Positions 17,613 to 27,090 of a DNA stretch of 64,000 nucleotides are shown piece after piece (positions within the stretch are counted from its first letter, which is position 1; every line of letters begins with the position of its first letter). Location of the stretch: contig NZ_CP150218.1 of the NCBI RefSeq assembly GCF_037969875.1, positions 3,534,001 to 3,598,000 of the forward strand, written 5' to 3'. The notes under the pieces are model-generated. The model did no database searches and was not told the origin of the DNA. It saw only the letters and a list, made by a program, of their open reading frames with translations. Both the position numbers and the translations under genes were made by a program. Origin of the DNA: Paenibacillus sp. FSL R7-0337. Lineage in GTDB: Bacteria; Bacillota; Bacilli; Paenibacillales; Paenibacillaceae.

Positions 17613-20600
17613 CTAACTCAGGGTTTTAGGGAAAATTGTAGTGCTTTTCTTCAAAAGCTCCACAGCAATTTTACCAGCCTCAGCTCTTGTCATATTGGCT
17701 TTGGGATTAAAGTTGTACGAAGCCTTCTTTTGGCCCGTAGTGGTCACTTCAGCCCCGTTCATAATTTTCGCCTTTGACACGGCCTGAACTGCGGCTAATG
17801 CATAGGACTCTATTTTACCGGAATCCAGGAATGACTTGGCTACTGCATCCTTTAATTTCTGATCATTAACCGGCAGCTTCAGCTTGAGTGCTCTGGCAAT
17901 CATCACTGCCGCTTGCTCGCGCGTAATCGGTTGATCTGGCCCGAATACCCCATCGGTAAGTCCAGTAACAATTCCGGCTCTCGAGGCTGTTTCAATATGT
18001 TCATAATCCCAGGTCACTGAACCGGCCCCTGGAACCAAATCAGCGTAAGTCTTATTGCCATCGTAGTTAAGCGGCAGATTCAAGCCTTTTACCAGCAGGG
18101 TTGCGAACTCTCCTCTTGTAGTCTGATCGTCTGTGCCAAACTGTTCAAAGCGAAGATTATTCATGATCCCTTTGGAATACAGGGCATTGAGAATGTTACG
18201 GGCCCATTGATGATTCGTAATGTCGTTATAACCGCGGCTCATCTTCATAACCTTGTAATAACCAAACTCATCAAACGGAACACTGATTGTATGCTTGTTG
18301 GTATCCACAGTACCGCCAATATTCACCCATTCACGGTTGGAATTATATTGGAATACAGTTACAACAGTCCCCGCGTCATCAACGACATTGGAGTCAAAGG
18401 CCAGCGTTAGTTTCCCACGCTTGGATGGAGTGATCTTGCGTTCTGCCGGAGTCTGCGGATCACCGAACAAACCATCTACAGAATACGGAGCCAAGCCATT
18501 CGTGGCAGGAATGTAGCCTCCGGTCGATACCGTACCCAGTTCTCCCAGGCCTCCGCTAATCCAGTACACATCGGATATTGTTACGAAGTTGCTGCTCTCA
18601 TATGGAGAACTGAAACGAAGTGAGAACTCATCGGGAATGGTCCAGTTAGGAATTCCGCTCTCTTCAAAGGTTACCGGGAAGCCGATGACATTGCCATAAT
18701 CGTTACGGCGTTCTACCACACCTGTTGTCGGTTCAGCAATACCGAAGCGAAGTTTGGTATCCGGATAGAACTTCTTCAGGTTGCGTGTATCTGTACTTTG
18801 CATTACAGTCCCTTTCGGGAAGCTCAGTTCCAGCTTCTTATTAAATACACTGTATTTGTCCGCTACCTTAGGAGCCATATACTGCGAATCAACAGCCACG
18901 GTACCCGTATAGAATATCGAGATAGTATCTGTACTTGTACTGCTTCCTCTGACAACTTGAATTTTGATACTGTTTGCCTTATCCGGCTTCAAGCCTACGT
19001 AATCCAGAACGAATCTGCCCGGTCCCAGATCCGTCCGCTTAACGGCCTGCTCTTTGTCAATAACTACATTAGTAGCACCCTCAGCCTCAATATCGAAATG
19101 AACAAAGTTCTTATTCACAACATACTGAGTCCCTACAGAGGGTTGAGGAGACAGAATGCGGTAAGCACTGACCTCCCGGATCAGCTCCAGCTTCTGGCTG
19201 GTCTTGGCACCAGTGCTGTTAATCAGTTCAAGCGTATAGATGTAAGTTCCCGGTGTATCATTAGTAAGATCCTGAATCCGCATTACGAAGTCCTTCTGAC
19301 TGCCGGCAAAGCTGGTAGTGTAACGTTGATCAGCAAACACCGGGCTTGCTGTATTTGAAGTACTGGCATTTGCCGGAATATCAAGCGACAAAATATTTTT
19401 GGTACCCAGGTTCAGGTTCAGCTTCACAGCCCCGCTGCCCCGCAGCACCAAATCGTAGGTTTTTAGACTGGTTGTATACTTTGTTTCATTATAAATAAAA
19501 TCAGGTGTCAAATTAAACAATTTCGTGAGCAGTACATCCGTTGGTCCAAAATTAGTGTCCGGGAATGTAGGTCTCCCTGTGCCTAAGGCTGGCTGGAACT
19601 TGCTGATGGTTGATACGTTCTCATCAAGAATATAGACGCGCAGTTCCTTGCGAACCTCACGAACCTGTCCTTTTTCATCTACCCCTGTTCCTGTAAGAAC
19701 AATTTTGTTCTCCCCGAATACAATGGGTCCTGAAGTTGCATTAATTGTTAAATCCACCGAAAAAGTACCATCACTTGGGTTAGGCCATTTCTCAGTTCCC
19801 GTGGGCTTCACCTTCGTTCCATTCACATACATTTCAGCGAGGAAGTAGCTGCTGCCCAGATTAAAATCAATATATTGTCCCTTTACGTTCAATACTGTAC
19901 TTTCTTTGGAGTTTATTACATAAGTCTGGCCATCCGTAAGGTTGGATACATAAATGTAGCTCTTGGAAGCAAATGAAATATTCACATCCTTGTTTGATGA
20001 CGAGCCATCAATCTTGAATCGGACAGTCTGATTCCCATTCTGGAAATCCGTAATTTTGAAGATATGTTCTGTTGGCGATACCGCCTTAATCCATTGCGGC
20101 GCTAAAACTCTGGTGGACAAAGGCAAATAGTTTGCCAGCAGCTTCACAGGAGTGGTTGTCACAGCCGTATTGGTTTTGACCAAGATATAGAATTCTCCAG
20201 AATCCACCTTAGCCCCATTCAGCGCTACTCCGGCAGGTACTGTCCCTGTTGTTTCGTTATATCCCGGCAAATACTTCATATCTGTAATTACAATATTATT
20301 CTTCATATACTGAAAATCAATGGACCGGTTAACGGTCTTGGTTCCATAGGCTACTGAAAGATTGTGCGTTTGCTTTTCTAAGCGGTTAGCGGGTGTTGCA
20401 TTATCCTTGTTTAGAGTCAGAGGGACCTGGAAAGTTACCAGCCGGTAAGCTGGCGCATCCTTAACTGGAGATGGCACCAAAATTTCATTGCCGTCTTTTA
20501 ACGCTACAGCACCACTGCTTCCAAGTGTTAACCCTTCCCCATATTTAATAGCGGGGACTACACTATCCAGCTTCACAACTGCCGATCCGCTAAAAGGTAC

Positions 20601-21536
20601 TCCTGCATTATCAGGAACCATCATCTGGACAAACAGATTGGCGGTGTCGCTGTCTTCTGTCATCACTGGCTGGTCTCCGTATAAGAAATCCTGACCCTGG
20701 CCCTTTGAATCTCCTAAATACATGGCGACTATGGGGTTCTTCTCATCATAGTAGAAAATTGAATATTGAAAGCTGAGTGTGTCAGAACCATTCTGGACAA
20801 CCAGCTTAAGGCTATTTACCCCAGGCTTAAGCTCCATACGCTGGGAAAAGAAGGTGCCGTCCTGCAATAATGATGTGCTTGAAGCCGTACCCTCATTAAG
20901 AGCAACTGTAACCTTGGTAACATTCTGGGCCTTGCCTTCAAGTGTGATTTCCTTGTTGGCTACGACCAGTTGTGCGCCTTCATTCAGATTCAGCTTCTCT
21001 GATCCCCCTAGAACCTGAAGCTTCTCTACATAGGGTACCTGATCAAATAGAACGTAAAATGCTTCGGAGCGGTCATTACTGCCCTGTGATCCGGTCAATG
21101 TAATCCGGTTCATACCAGGATACAAGGTCAAATTGGCACTGAAGCGGTTGTCAGGACTATCAACATCCAGCTGAACAACTCCAGGCGTAACATGTGTAGG
21201 ATCTTCCAGCCACTTACCGTTCTTCTGATCCCACGTCAATAACTGTACATTGGCTCCAAGTGTAGAACTGGTTACCTTGGTGAAGGTTCCTGTTACTGTC
21301 AGACTCGCATCTGTCACCTGCAATACATTGTCTCTGGCAATTTGCGCAGATGACGATGATGAAGCTGGCGGCAGCAGGGTCAGATCAACCGTATTCCGCA
21401 GCTTTTGATTATCCGGTGTAAAATAACTGGTCGGCTTATCTGCAGCCGCCGCAATATTCATAAGTCCTGGTGGGACTAAGGATACCAATAAAGCGAACAG
21501 AAGTGTCCAGATAAATGTTTTTCTCATGCGCTGCAT
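17613..21536 (-). CDS. Large SLH-domain surface protein
   Basis: 1307 residues, exported. The signal peptide RKTFIWTLLFALLVSLVPPG ends near NIAAAADK at about residue 33. A long beta-rich ectodomain (about 40-1095) has repeated LNLNEGAQL, GVNSLKLVV and PGMNRITLTG elements, suggesting several Ig-like or CalX-like modules, but no enzyme motif I can name. Three SLH domains at about 1100-1290 keep TTRGE, ITREQ and MTRAE. The start at 21536 follows GGGAGAGG; a second ATG nine bases downstream is possible. No clear terminator follows before the gene at 17486. The SLH set is more canonical than in the major S-layer protein. Confidence 0.86.
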   Translation of the reverse strand: MQRMRKTFIWTLLFALLVSLVPPGLMNIAAAADKPTSYFTPDNQKLRNTVDLTLLPPASSSSSAQIARDNVLQVTDASLTVTGTFTKVTSSTLGANVQLLTWDQKNGKWLEDPTHVTPGVVQLDVDSPDNRFSANLTLYPGMNRITLTGSQGSNDRSEAFYVLFDQVPYVEKLQVLGGSEKLNLNEGAQLVVANKEITLEGKAQNVTKVTVALNEGTASSTSLLQDGTFFSQRMELKPGVNSLKLVVQNGSDTLSFQYSIFYYDEKNPIVAMYLGDSKGQGQDFLYGDQPVMTEDSDTANLFVQMMVPDNAGVPFSGSAVVKLDSVVPAIKYGEGLTLGSSGAVALKDGNEILVPSPVKDAPAYRLVTFQVPLTLNKDNATPANRLEKQTHNLSVAYGTKTVNRSIDFQYMKNNIVITDMKYLPGYNETTGTVPAGVALNGAKVDSGEFYILVKTNTAVTTTPVKLLANYLPLSTRVLAPQWIKAVSPTEHIFKITDFQNGNQTVRFKIDGSSSNKDVNISFASKSYIYVSNLTDGQTYVINSKESTVLNVKGQYIDFNLGSSYFLAEMYVNGTKVKPTGTEKWPNPSDGTFSVDLTINATSGPIVFGENKIVLTGTGVDEKGQVREVRKELRVYILDENVSTISKFQPALGTGRPTFPDTNFGPTDVLLTKLFNLTPDFIYNETKYTTSLKTYDLVLRGSGAVKLNLNLGTKNILSLDIPANASTSNTASPVFADQRYTTSFAGSQKDFVMRIQDLTNDTPGTYIYTLELINSTGAKTSQKLELIREVSAYRILSPQPSVGTQYVVNKNFVHFDIEAEGATNVVIDKEQAVKRTDLGPGRFVLDYVGLKPDKANSIKIQVVRGSSTSTDTISIFYTGTVAVDSQYMAPKVADKYSVFNKKLELSFPKGTVMQSTDTRNLKKFYPDTKLRFGIAEPTTGVVERRNDYGNVIGFPVTFEESGIPNWTIPDEFSLRFSSPYESSNFVTISDVYWISGGLGELGTVSTGGYIPATNGLAPYSVDGLFGDPQTPAERKITPSKRGKLTLAFDSNVVDDAGTVVTVFQYNSNREWVNIGGTVDTNKHTISVPFDEFGYYKVMKMSRGYNDITNHQWARNILNALYSKGIMNNLRFEQFGTDDQTTRGEFATLLVKGLNLPLNYDGNKTYADLVPGAGSVTWDYEHIETASRAGIVTGLTDGVFGPDQPITREQAAVMIARALKLKLPVNDQKLKDAVAKSFLDSGKIESYALAAVQAVSKAKIMNGAEVTTTGQKKASYNFNPKANMTRAEAGKIAVELLKKSTTIFPKTLS

Positions 21537-21572
21537 GTCATTAACCTCTCCCTTTTGTTGATGATAATTATT

Positions 21573-21674
21573 TTATCGGTCCAGCAGCCCATAATTTGAA
21601 GGACTACGCCCAACTTTTCTGTAAGCGGCATCCAGATCTGCAATAGCAAAGGCCCCAGCTTGCCCGGCTATGAG
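21573..21674 (-). other. Short open frame without a start codon in the leader of the SLH gene
   Basis: On the minus strand 33 codons ending TAA at 21573 read as sensible protein (AFAIADLDAAYRKVG, then RSPSNYGLL) with coding-like composition. No ATG, GTG or TTG opens the frame, and it begins just after the tagO terminator. It may be a gene remnant or an RNA leader that happens to be open. Confidence 0.3.
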
Positions 21675-21682
21675 AATAAAAC

Positions 21683-21713
21683 AAAAAAAGCGTACCCTTA
21701 TGAAAGGATACGC
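21683..21713 (-). terminator. Terminator of tagO
   Basis: On the minus strand GCGTATCCTT / AAGGGTACGC with loop TCAT, followed by T7. Confidence 0.9.
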
Positions 21714-21762
21714 ACTAGTATTTAATGAAACTAATTGAAGTTACGCCAGGATGCCGAAGAAT

Positions 21763-22890
21763 TTATAGCTTGCTTCCCCGCTCCTGCCCAACCTTCATCC
21801 GCATTCTCAAGAACAAGTCAATCACCGGACGCTTGGTCTTGCTGATGACGCCGGTAATCTCTGCACCGATCTGCAGGAAGAAGAGCATGACGCAGATGAC
21901 TACGAAAGTAACCCAGTTGGCTTCGTAGAGCGAAGCAGAGGTCTGGATGACTGCCAGGATGCCGAAGAATGCGGCAATGCCGTAGATGATCAGTACTGTC
22001 TGGCGGTGGCTGAAGCCAAGCTCACGCAGGCAGTGATGGAGATGGCCCTTGTCCGGAGCGAAGATCGGCTTCTTCTGCAGCTTGCGCCGGACGATGGCGA
22101 AGAACGTATCCGATAACGGAACTCCGATGATAAGGAGTGGTGTAATGAATGAAACCACCGCAATCTGTTTGAAGCCGAGCAGTGCGAGCAGCGCCAGGCA
22201 GAAGCCCAGGAACAGCGAGCCCGTATCGCCCATGAAGATTTTGGCAGGATGGAAATTGAAGAACAGGAATCCCAGAATGCTGCCTAGAAGCAGCAGACAG
22301 AGCAAGGCAACCATGGTGTTACCCATCAGGAAGGCCATGACGGCAATCGTAGCAATTGCGATACCAGATACGCCTGCTGCAAGCCCGTCCAGCCCGTCGA
22401 TCAGATTCACAGCGTTCGTGACACCGACAATCCAGAAGATCGTCAGAGGGATGGCAATCCAGCTCTCTAGGGAAGAATAGCTATTATGAAAAGGAATATT
22501 TACGAAATCAACCGTGATGCCAAACCCGAAAACTACGATACAGGCAGCGGCAATTTGGCCCAGCAGCTTCACTTTGGCTGACAGCTCAAAACGGTCATCC
22601 AGACCGCCGATCAACACAATCAGACCGCCGCCGCATAGCAGCGCCTTAATGAAATTAGTCTCCCGGGGAGTGAAGTCATACGGAATAAACGGCAATACGG
22701 CAAGCAGGCCTAACACAAACGCCAGAAATATGCCGAGTCCGCCGAGGCGGGGCATGATCTTCGTATGCACTTTCCGGGCATTTGGCACATCTGTCGCACC
22801 GATCTTAATAGCGAATTTCTTCACGAACGGCGTCAAAAGCAGTGCAAGCCCCATGCACACAATGAATCCGGCGATGTATATGATTAACAT
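21763..22890 (-). CDS. tagO: Undecaprenyl-phosphate GlcNAc-1-phosphate transferase (TagO/WecA family)
   Basis: 375 residues, a polytopic membrane protein with about ten helices. It transfers GlcNAc-1-phosphate from UDP-GlcNAc to undecaprenyl phosphate, the first step of teichoic acid or secondary wall polymer synthesis. Family motifs: VPNARKVHTKIMPRLGG near 35-51, GGLDDRFELS with the Asp pair, NLIDGLDGLAAGVSGI, and FFNFHPAKIFMGDTGSLF with the catalytic Asp. The start ATG at 22890 follows GGAGGT. A TATAAT -10 lies at 22926-22931 with a poor -35. tagA and csaB lie just upstream, so the cluster likely builds the SLH ligand. Confidence 0.93.
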   Translation of the reverse strand: MLIIYIAGFIVCMGLALLLTPFVKKFAIKIGATDVPNARKVHTKIMPRLGGLGIFLAFVLGLLAVLPFIPYDFTPRETNFIKALLCGGGLIVLIGGLDDRFELSAKVKLLGQIAAACIVVFGFGITVDFVNIPFHNSYSSLESWIAIPLTIFWIVGVTNAVNLIDGLDGLAAGVSGIAIATIAVMAFLMGNTMVALLCLLLLGSILGFLFFNFHPAKIFMGDTGSLFLGFCLALLALLGFKQIAVVSFITPLLIIGVPLSDTFFAIVRRKLQKKPIFAPDKGHLHHCLRELGFSHRQTVLIIYGIAAFFGILAVIQTSASLYEANWVTFVVICVMLFFLQIGAEITGVISKTKRPVIDLFLRMRMKVGQERGSKL

Positions 22891-23003
22891 TTGAAAAGTC
22901 GACCTCCATTTCTCTACCGCATTGAATTATACGCTGAACCAAAAACAAATTCCAATACTGTTTTTAGGCGATACCCCGGATTTTTTCAGTAAATTTCCTC
23001 ATT

Positions 23004-23762
23004 TTACTGGTCTTTTGTTACTTTATCTTTCTCTCGTACCACTTTTACTGCGAATTTCGGCAGCGCAAGCATTCTTTTGTAACGTGTAGGTTCCTTAAGC
23101 AGCCGGTATAACCATTCTGCCCTTAATTTCTGGAAGGCAACAGGAGCACGGCGGCTCTTGCCTGAGATCACATCAAAGCTCCCGCCAACACCCATCATCA
23201 CCGGAATCTGCAGCCGGGATTTGTACTGGGCAATCCATGGTTCCTGACTGTCCGCCCCTCTGGCAACAAAGAGCAAGTCAGGCTTCGCTTCAAGGATGCC
23301 GCCCACAATCTGTTCGTCCTCTGCCGGACCAAAATACCCGTCATGATATCCTGCGATGACAATACCGGGATATCTTGTTTGTAACCGGGAAGCCGTCTCG
23401 CGAATCACCTCAGGAGTTGAACCGAGCAAATATACTCTCCAGTTATAGCTTTCGCCTTGGTGCAATAATTCATGTAAAAGATCAAAACCGGCTACACGCT
23501 CAGCTACAGGCTCATGGCAATATTCCGCTGCCCATACCACTCCAGTCCCGTCGGGGACAACCAGCTCTGCTGATTTCATAATCTCCATATAAGACGGATT
23601 CTCCAGCGCCGCCATAACCATGATCGGATTAGCAGTAATTACCTGATGCGGCTCACGCTTATGAACCGCCTCCGTCAAATAGGAAACCGTGGTCTTCATA
23701 TCCGCCTTGGATACTCGTATGCCAAAAATGGGTACTGTCGGTAATGCGCTATCTGCTTTCAC
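23004..23762 (-). CDS. tagA: TagA/WecG/CpsF family ManNAc transferase
   Basis: 252 residues, glycosyltransferase family 26, a peripheral membrane enzyme. It adds ManNAc from UDP-ManNAc to undecaprenyl-PP-GlcNAc. Seen: TANPIMVMAALENPSY (about 43-58), VVPDGTGVVWAAEY with the probable catalytic Asp71, a VARGADSQEPWI box (usually A-LGxPKQE, slightly divergent), and GVGGSFDVISGKSRRAP. A basic C-terminal tail (YRLLKEPTRYKRMLALPKF) matches the membrane-binding appendage of this family. The start is a GTG at 23762 behind AAAGGATG, seven bases after the csaB stop. The donor substrate can be supplied by the epimerase encoded at 45104. Confidence 0.9.
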   Translation of the reverse strand: MKADSALPTVPIFGIRVSKADMKTTVSYLTEAVHKREPHQVITANPIMVMAALENPSYMEIMKSAELVVPDGTGVVWAAEYCHEPVAERVAGFDLLHELLHQGESYNWRVYLLGSTPEVIRETASRLQTRYPGIVIAGYHDGYFGPAEDEQIVGGILEAKPDLLFVARGADSQEPWIAQYKSRLQIPVMMGVGGSFDVISGKSRRAPVAFQKLRAEWLYRLLKEPTRYKRMLALPKFAVKVVREKDKVTKDQ

Positions 23763-23769
23763 TTGTCAC

Positions 23770-24936
23770 TCATCCTTTACGGCCGAAATATTGGGCAATT
23801 CGCCGGGCAGGCGCCTCAGCCTCTTGGGTCAGCGCGGCAATCAGCGGCTCCCGCTCCTGCTTCCAGCGCTTCCCTGAGCTCAGCAGCTCCAGAAGAACGG
23901 CAGCCACCTTGTCTGCCTCCAGTGTATCTGTCTTACCCACCGGCTGACAATCCACCCGCTCAAGAAAATGATCAATCTTCGGATCATAAGAGACGCCCAT
24001 CATCGGAACACGCTGTCCCGCAGCATAGATAAGGCTGTGCAGCCGCATACCTATAAGCGTTTGGCACTGGCTTACCTCCCACAGCATCTTCAGCGGATGA
24101 AGCACATCCTCACGGATCGTTACTGATCCCCCATTATCTTCTATAGCCCGGCCTATCTTCTGCATTACATAGCGGGAAGCCTCATTGTCCGCAGGATGAT
24201 GGAAGGGCAGAAAGTGTACATGGAGCGGCTGGACCGCAGAAGCCTTCACTAAACCCTCAGCCAAGGTATCAAGTTCTTGGCGGGACTCCTCCCAGAAGCG
24301 CACGGAGACACCTATAGTAGCGGGCGAACCTTGCAGGCCGGAGTTGAGTGTTCCAGCTACAGGATCTGCTTCTGCATGTTGTTCTGACTGCATATCCTTA
24401 GGCAACTCCAGCCCCATAACCGGGTCGGGTACAACGTCTATATCATCAATGCTGAGCCCCATAGACTGAAGCAGCAGGCGGGACTGTTCATCCCGCACGG
24501 AGATATAAGCACATTTCCGGAAAATCGATTTGATCAGCGGATGAAACAGCTTGCGGTTCACCGGGCCGATTCCCTGGGAATAGATAAATGTCGGCTTCCC
24601 CATCCACTGGGCCAGCTTGATGATGCCCAGGTAATACGGGATGGTCTTGCTGCTTGTCACATCCTGAAGCAGGCTGCCGCCGCCGCTGATCAGACCCGCA
24701 CTGTCTGATATAGCTCTCCGCACCTCTCCCAGTTTCATCCGGTGTACGGATTCCACCCCGTACGTGGCAGCCGTCCACTCCGGATCAATGGATAAGACCA
24801 CAGGCACAAGCGTTACTCCGGCGGCCTGGGAATGCTTGCGCAGAGCATTCAGAATCGACTGCAGAACGGCTTCGTCTCCACTGTTGTGGAAGCCGTAAAA
24901 GCCGGAGATTACAATTTTTTGAGCAGAGGTGACCAT
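23770..24936 (-). CDS. csaB: CsaB, polysaccharide pyruvyl transferase
   Basis: 388 residues from the ATG at 24936 (MVTSAQKIVISGFYGFHNSG). CsaB ketal-pyruvylates ManNAc in the secondary wall polymer, the modification SLH domains recognise. Seen: GFHNSGDEAVLQSI (10-23), SGGGSLLQDVTSSKT, IYSQGIGPV, and a C-terminal IGMRLHSLIYAAGQRVPMMG with YDPKIDHFL. The length fits the family. The gene overlaps the upstream DUF5693 gene by 28 bases, so the two are coupled. Alternative starts at 24948 and 24966 have weaker ribosome sites (GGAAGG lies 12 bases before the chosen ATG). It is functionally tied to the three SLH proteins in this window. Confidence 0.93.
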   Translation of the reverse strand: MVTSAQKIVISGFYGFHNSGDEAVLQSILNALRKHSQAAGVTLVPVVLSIDPEWTAATYGVESVHRMKLGEVRRAISDSAGLISGGGSLLQDVTSSKTIPYYLGIIKLAQWMGKPTFIYSQGIGPVNRKLFHPLIKSIFRKCAYISVRDEQSRLLLQSMGLSIDDIDVVPDPVMGLELPKDMQSEQHAEADPVAGTLNSGLQGSPATIGVSVRFWEESRQELDTLAEGLVKASAVQPLHVHFLPFHHPADNEASRYVMQKIGRAIEDNGGSVTIREDVLHPLKMLWEVSQCQTLIGMRLHSLIYAAGQRVPMMGVSYDPKIDHFLERVDCQPVGKTDTLEADKVAAVLLELLSSGKRWKQEREPLIAALTQEAEAPARRIAQYFGRKG

Positions 24937-26948
24937 CGTTTCCAACATCCTTCCACAATCTGCCATATCCCTACAGCGATAATACCAATGATCAGGCCGA
25001 GTCCAAGACCCAGGAGTCCGCGGACCAGCGAGATTAGTACCGGCGAATGAATATGGGCAAAGGTATCCACCATAGACAACTGGCCAATGACTGCAATAAT
25101 CATGATGAAGGCTGCACTCCGGTATTTATAGGCCAAGAATGCGCCGAGGATAAAGAGTGGATGTGCCAGCAGAAATTCCTTGTTACGGGGTCTGACCCCG
25201 ACAGTATTCTCCAGGAAGACACGAAGGATTTTCTCCGGTGCACTTACACTTCCGGCATTCCCGGTCCGGCTCAAATAATACATCCCCACGATACCGATTA
25301 CTCCGGCCGCAATGACCATAGCGAGTGTAATCGGCGTCCGCAGCAGCTTACCGGTCTTGTTAAAGGCAAATTCGCCACGGTACAGAAGGACATACAGTGC
25401 AGTAAGCCCGATCGGGGCCAAGTGCAGCAGACTTACACCGCGGAACTGATCCAGCACCAGGGCGTAGGTAATATTATTCAGCAGAGCAATGACGAAAGGC
25501 ACCGCACTGAATGTGATTAACGCAGTTTTGACATACAGAACGAGACTATGTGTCAGACGGCGGCGCGGGCTCATTACGGCAAAGGTTAACGGATTGGCGC
25601 GTAAAGGCGGGCCCATCTCATTAATTTTGCGGATAGCCAGCACTATAGCCAGGGTAGGCGCACTTATTGCTACGGCAAGCGCCAGCGCCTGTTCAAATAA
25701 TGTCGGCTTCAGAATCAGCAGTCCTGCACTTCCAACCAGTCCAAGCACCCATACAGGCAGAGTAAACCAAGGAATGAAGTAGGAGAACAGCAGGGCAACC
25801 ATAGCCACGGCTCCGATCACTGCAATCAGCTTGAAATAACGCTGGAAGGAGGAGTCGGCCACATCAAACGCTGTAGCTTGTCCAAGCTTGAAGCCATTAG
25901 ACTCAATCTTGGCCACCGCACCCTCAGGTCCGCTGAGACTCTCGATCAGATTATCCAGCGTATCTGTAATGGCAGCCTTCTTGGTGTCTCTAGAGGGGAT
26001 CGTGTTCAGATAGATCATGCGGATATTGCGGTCTTTCGTACCCAGTGCGAACCGGTCTGCAATCACTTCAGTCTTCAGGCTGGAATCCGCCTCACTGAGT
26101 GAATACAGGCGAGTCACGTTGTAGTCCAGCATATAGGCCAGCTTGGAGAAGCCCTTCTGTTGAACTTTAATATTCTCGATAGCTGCAATCCCCATCCCGT
26201 GTTGCTTCAGGAGATTAGCGAAGGCTGTCAGACTGGCCGTATCCGCATCATCGGAGTAACCCTTAACCGACTCGCCTTCAAAAAGAATCCGTTTGACGCC
26301 AAGCTCGGCGTAACGGTCCAGCAGCTTCTTCACAGCATCCTGATTGTACGCCAGAGAGTCTACAAGCCGGGGCACAATGCTGAAGCCCTTCCCGTGCAGC
26401 ATTTCCAGCGTAATCGGGTCCGGCTGCAGCGGCTTGAGCGTTGCATTCTCCAGCGGAGTCTCGATGATCAGCCCCTGCTGTCCGCGGTAGTTCCACTCTT
26501 CCGTCCGGATGTCCAGACTACTGAAGGCATCGCGGATAACCGGTGAGAGCATTTCACTGTTCTTCGCACTGGTAAAGAGGACATATGTATAGTTCTCATT
26601 CTCCGGAATCACAGTATCGGTAAGATTGGCGATATCAGACGCTCCCCAAATCATCAGGCGGCGCGCCTTGCGGAAATCCTCCAATGTATTTTCATAGATA
26701 GCCATACTCTGAACACCGGCAGCCTTCAGCCGGTCCAGCTGCTCGTTGATATAATCCTGCGGATTCTCCCGGTAGCTCGCAACCTCCACGAGATCGCGGT
26801 AATCAAAGACAAACTCAACCGTTTTGGAAGACTTCTCTGTCTGTAGACGGTCGTATACGACCGGAAGTGCACTGATCAGCCCTATCACCATAATGATCCA
26901 TAACCACTTGCGTGATGCTATATTCCAGCGTTGCCATTTCTGCTGCAC
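24909..26948 (-). CDS. DUF5693 multi-pass membrane protein
   Basis: 679 residues. There is one N-terminal helix (about 15-32), then a large extracytoplasmic domain (about 35-370), then about ten or eleven helices (about 375-665) with short loops. The ectodomain has a TIM-barrel-like alternation (GVQSMAIYENTLEDF, GFSIVPRLVDSLAYN, GVKRILFEGESVKGY). Such DUF5693 proteins are regularly found next to csaB in Paenibacillaceae, which suggests a role in polymer export or pyruvylation; the biochemistry is unknown to me. The start is the GTG at 26948, seven bases after GGAGG; a TTG three bases upstream is less well spaced. Confidence 0.85.
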   Translation of the reverse strand: MQQKWQRWNIASRKWLWIIMVIGLISALPVVYDRLQTEKSSKTVEFVFDYRDLVEVASYRENPQDYINEQLDRLKAAGVQSMAIYENTLEDFRKARRLMIWGASDIANLTDTVIPENENYTYVLFTSAKNSEMLSPVIRDAFSSLDIRTEEWNYRGQQGLIIETPLENATLKPLQPDPITLEMLHGKGFSIVPRLVDSLAYNQDAVKKLLDRYAELGVKRILFEGESVKGYSDDADTASLTAFANLLKQHGMGIAAIENIKVQQKGFSKLAYMLDYNVTRLYSLSEADSSLKTEVIADRFALGTKDRNIRMIYLNTIPSRDTKKAAITDTLDNLIESLSGPEGAVAKIESNGFKLGQATAFDVADSSFQRYFKLIAVIGAVAMVALLFSYFIPWFTLPVWVLGLVGSAGLLILKPTLFEQALALAVAISAPTLAIVLAIRKINEMGPPLRANPLTFAVMSPRRRLTHSLVLYVKTALITFSAVPFVIALLNNITYALVLDQFRGVSLLHLAPIGLTALYVLLYRGEFAFNKTGKLLRTPITLAMVIAAGVIGIVGMYYLSRTGNAGSVSAPEKILRVFLENTVGVRPRNKEFLLAHPLFILGAFLAYKYRSAAFIMIIAVIGQLSMVDTFAHIHSPVLISLVRGLLGLGLGLIIGIIAVGIWQIVEGCWKRWSPLLKKL

Positions 26949-27026
26949 CAAAGTACCTCCTCTTTCACTTTAAAGCTGATTGCCGTACGTCACAGTTGCC
27001 GACCCTCTTGCCAGCGGCAAATTTAA

Positions 27027-27069
27027 GCGGAAACGGAGGTCTGTCCATCTGGAGCAGCTCCATTTCCGC
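27027..27069 (-). terminator. Candidate terminator after pgcA
   Basis: GCGGAAATGGAG / CTCCGTTTCCGC gives a 12-pair stem on the minus strand starting about 20 bases after the pgcA stop. It is followed by TTAAATTT rather than a clean T tract. Confidence 0.5.
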
Positions 27070-27090
27070 AGGGAAGTTATATATTGCTTA

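Noticed and set aside
21600..21674. Leader before the 1307-residue SLH gene resembling half a c-di-GMP riboswitch (AAGCTGGGGCC, GGATGCCG)
   Set aside because: The 5' half of the motif is absent, replaced by the tagO terminator; similarity too partial.
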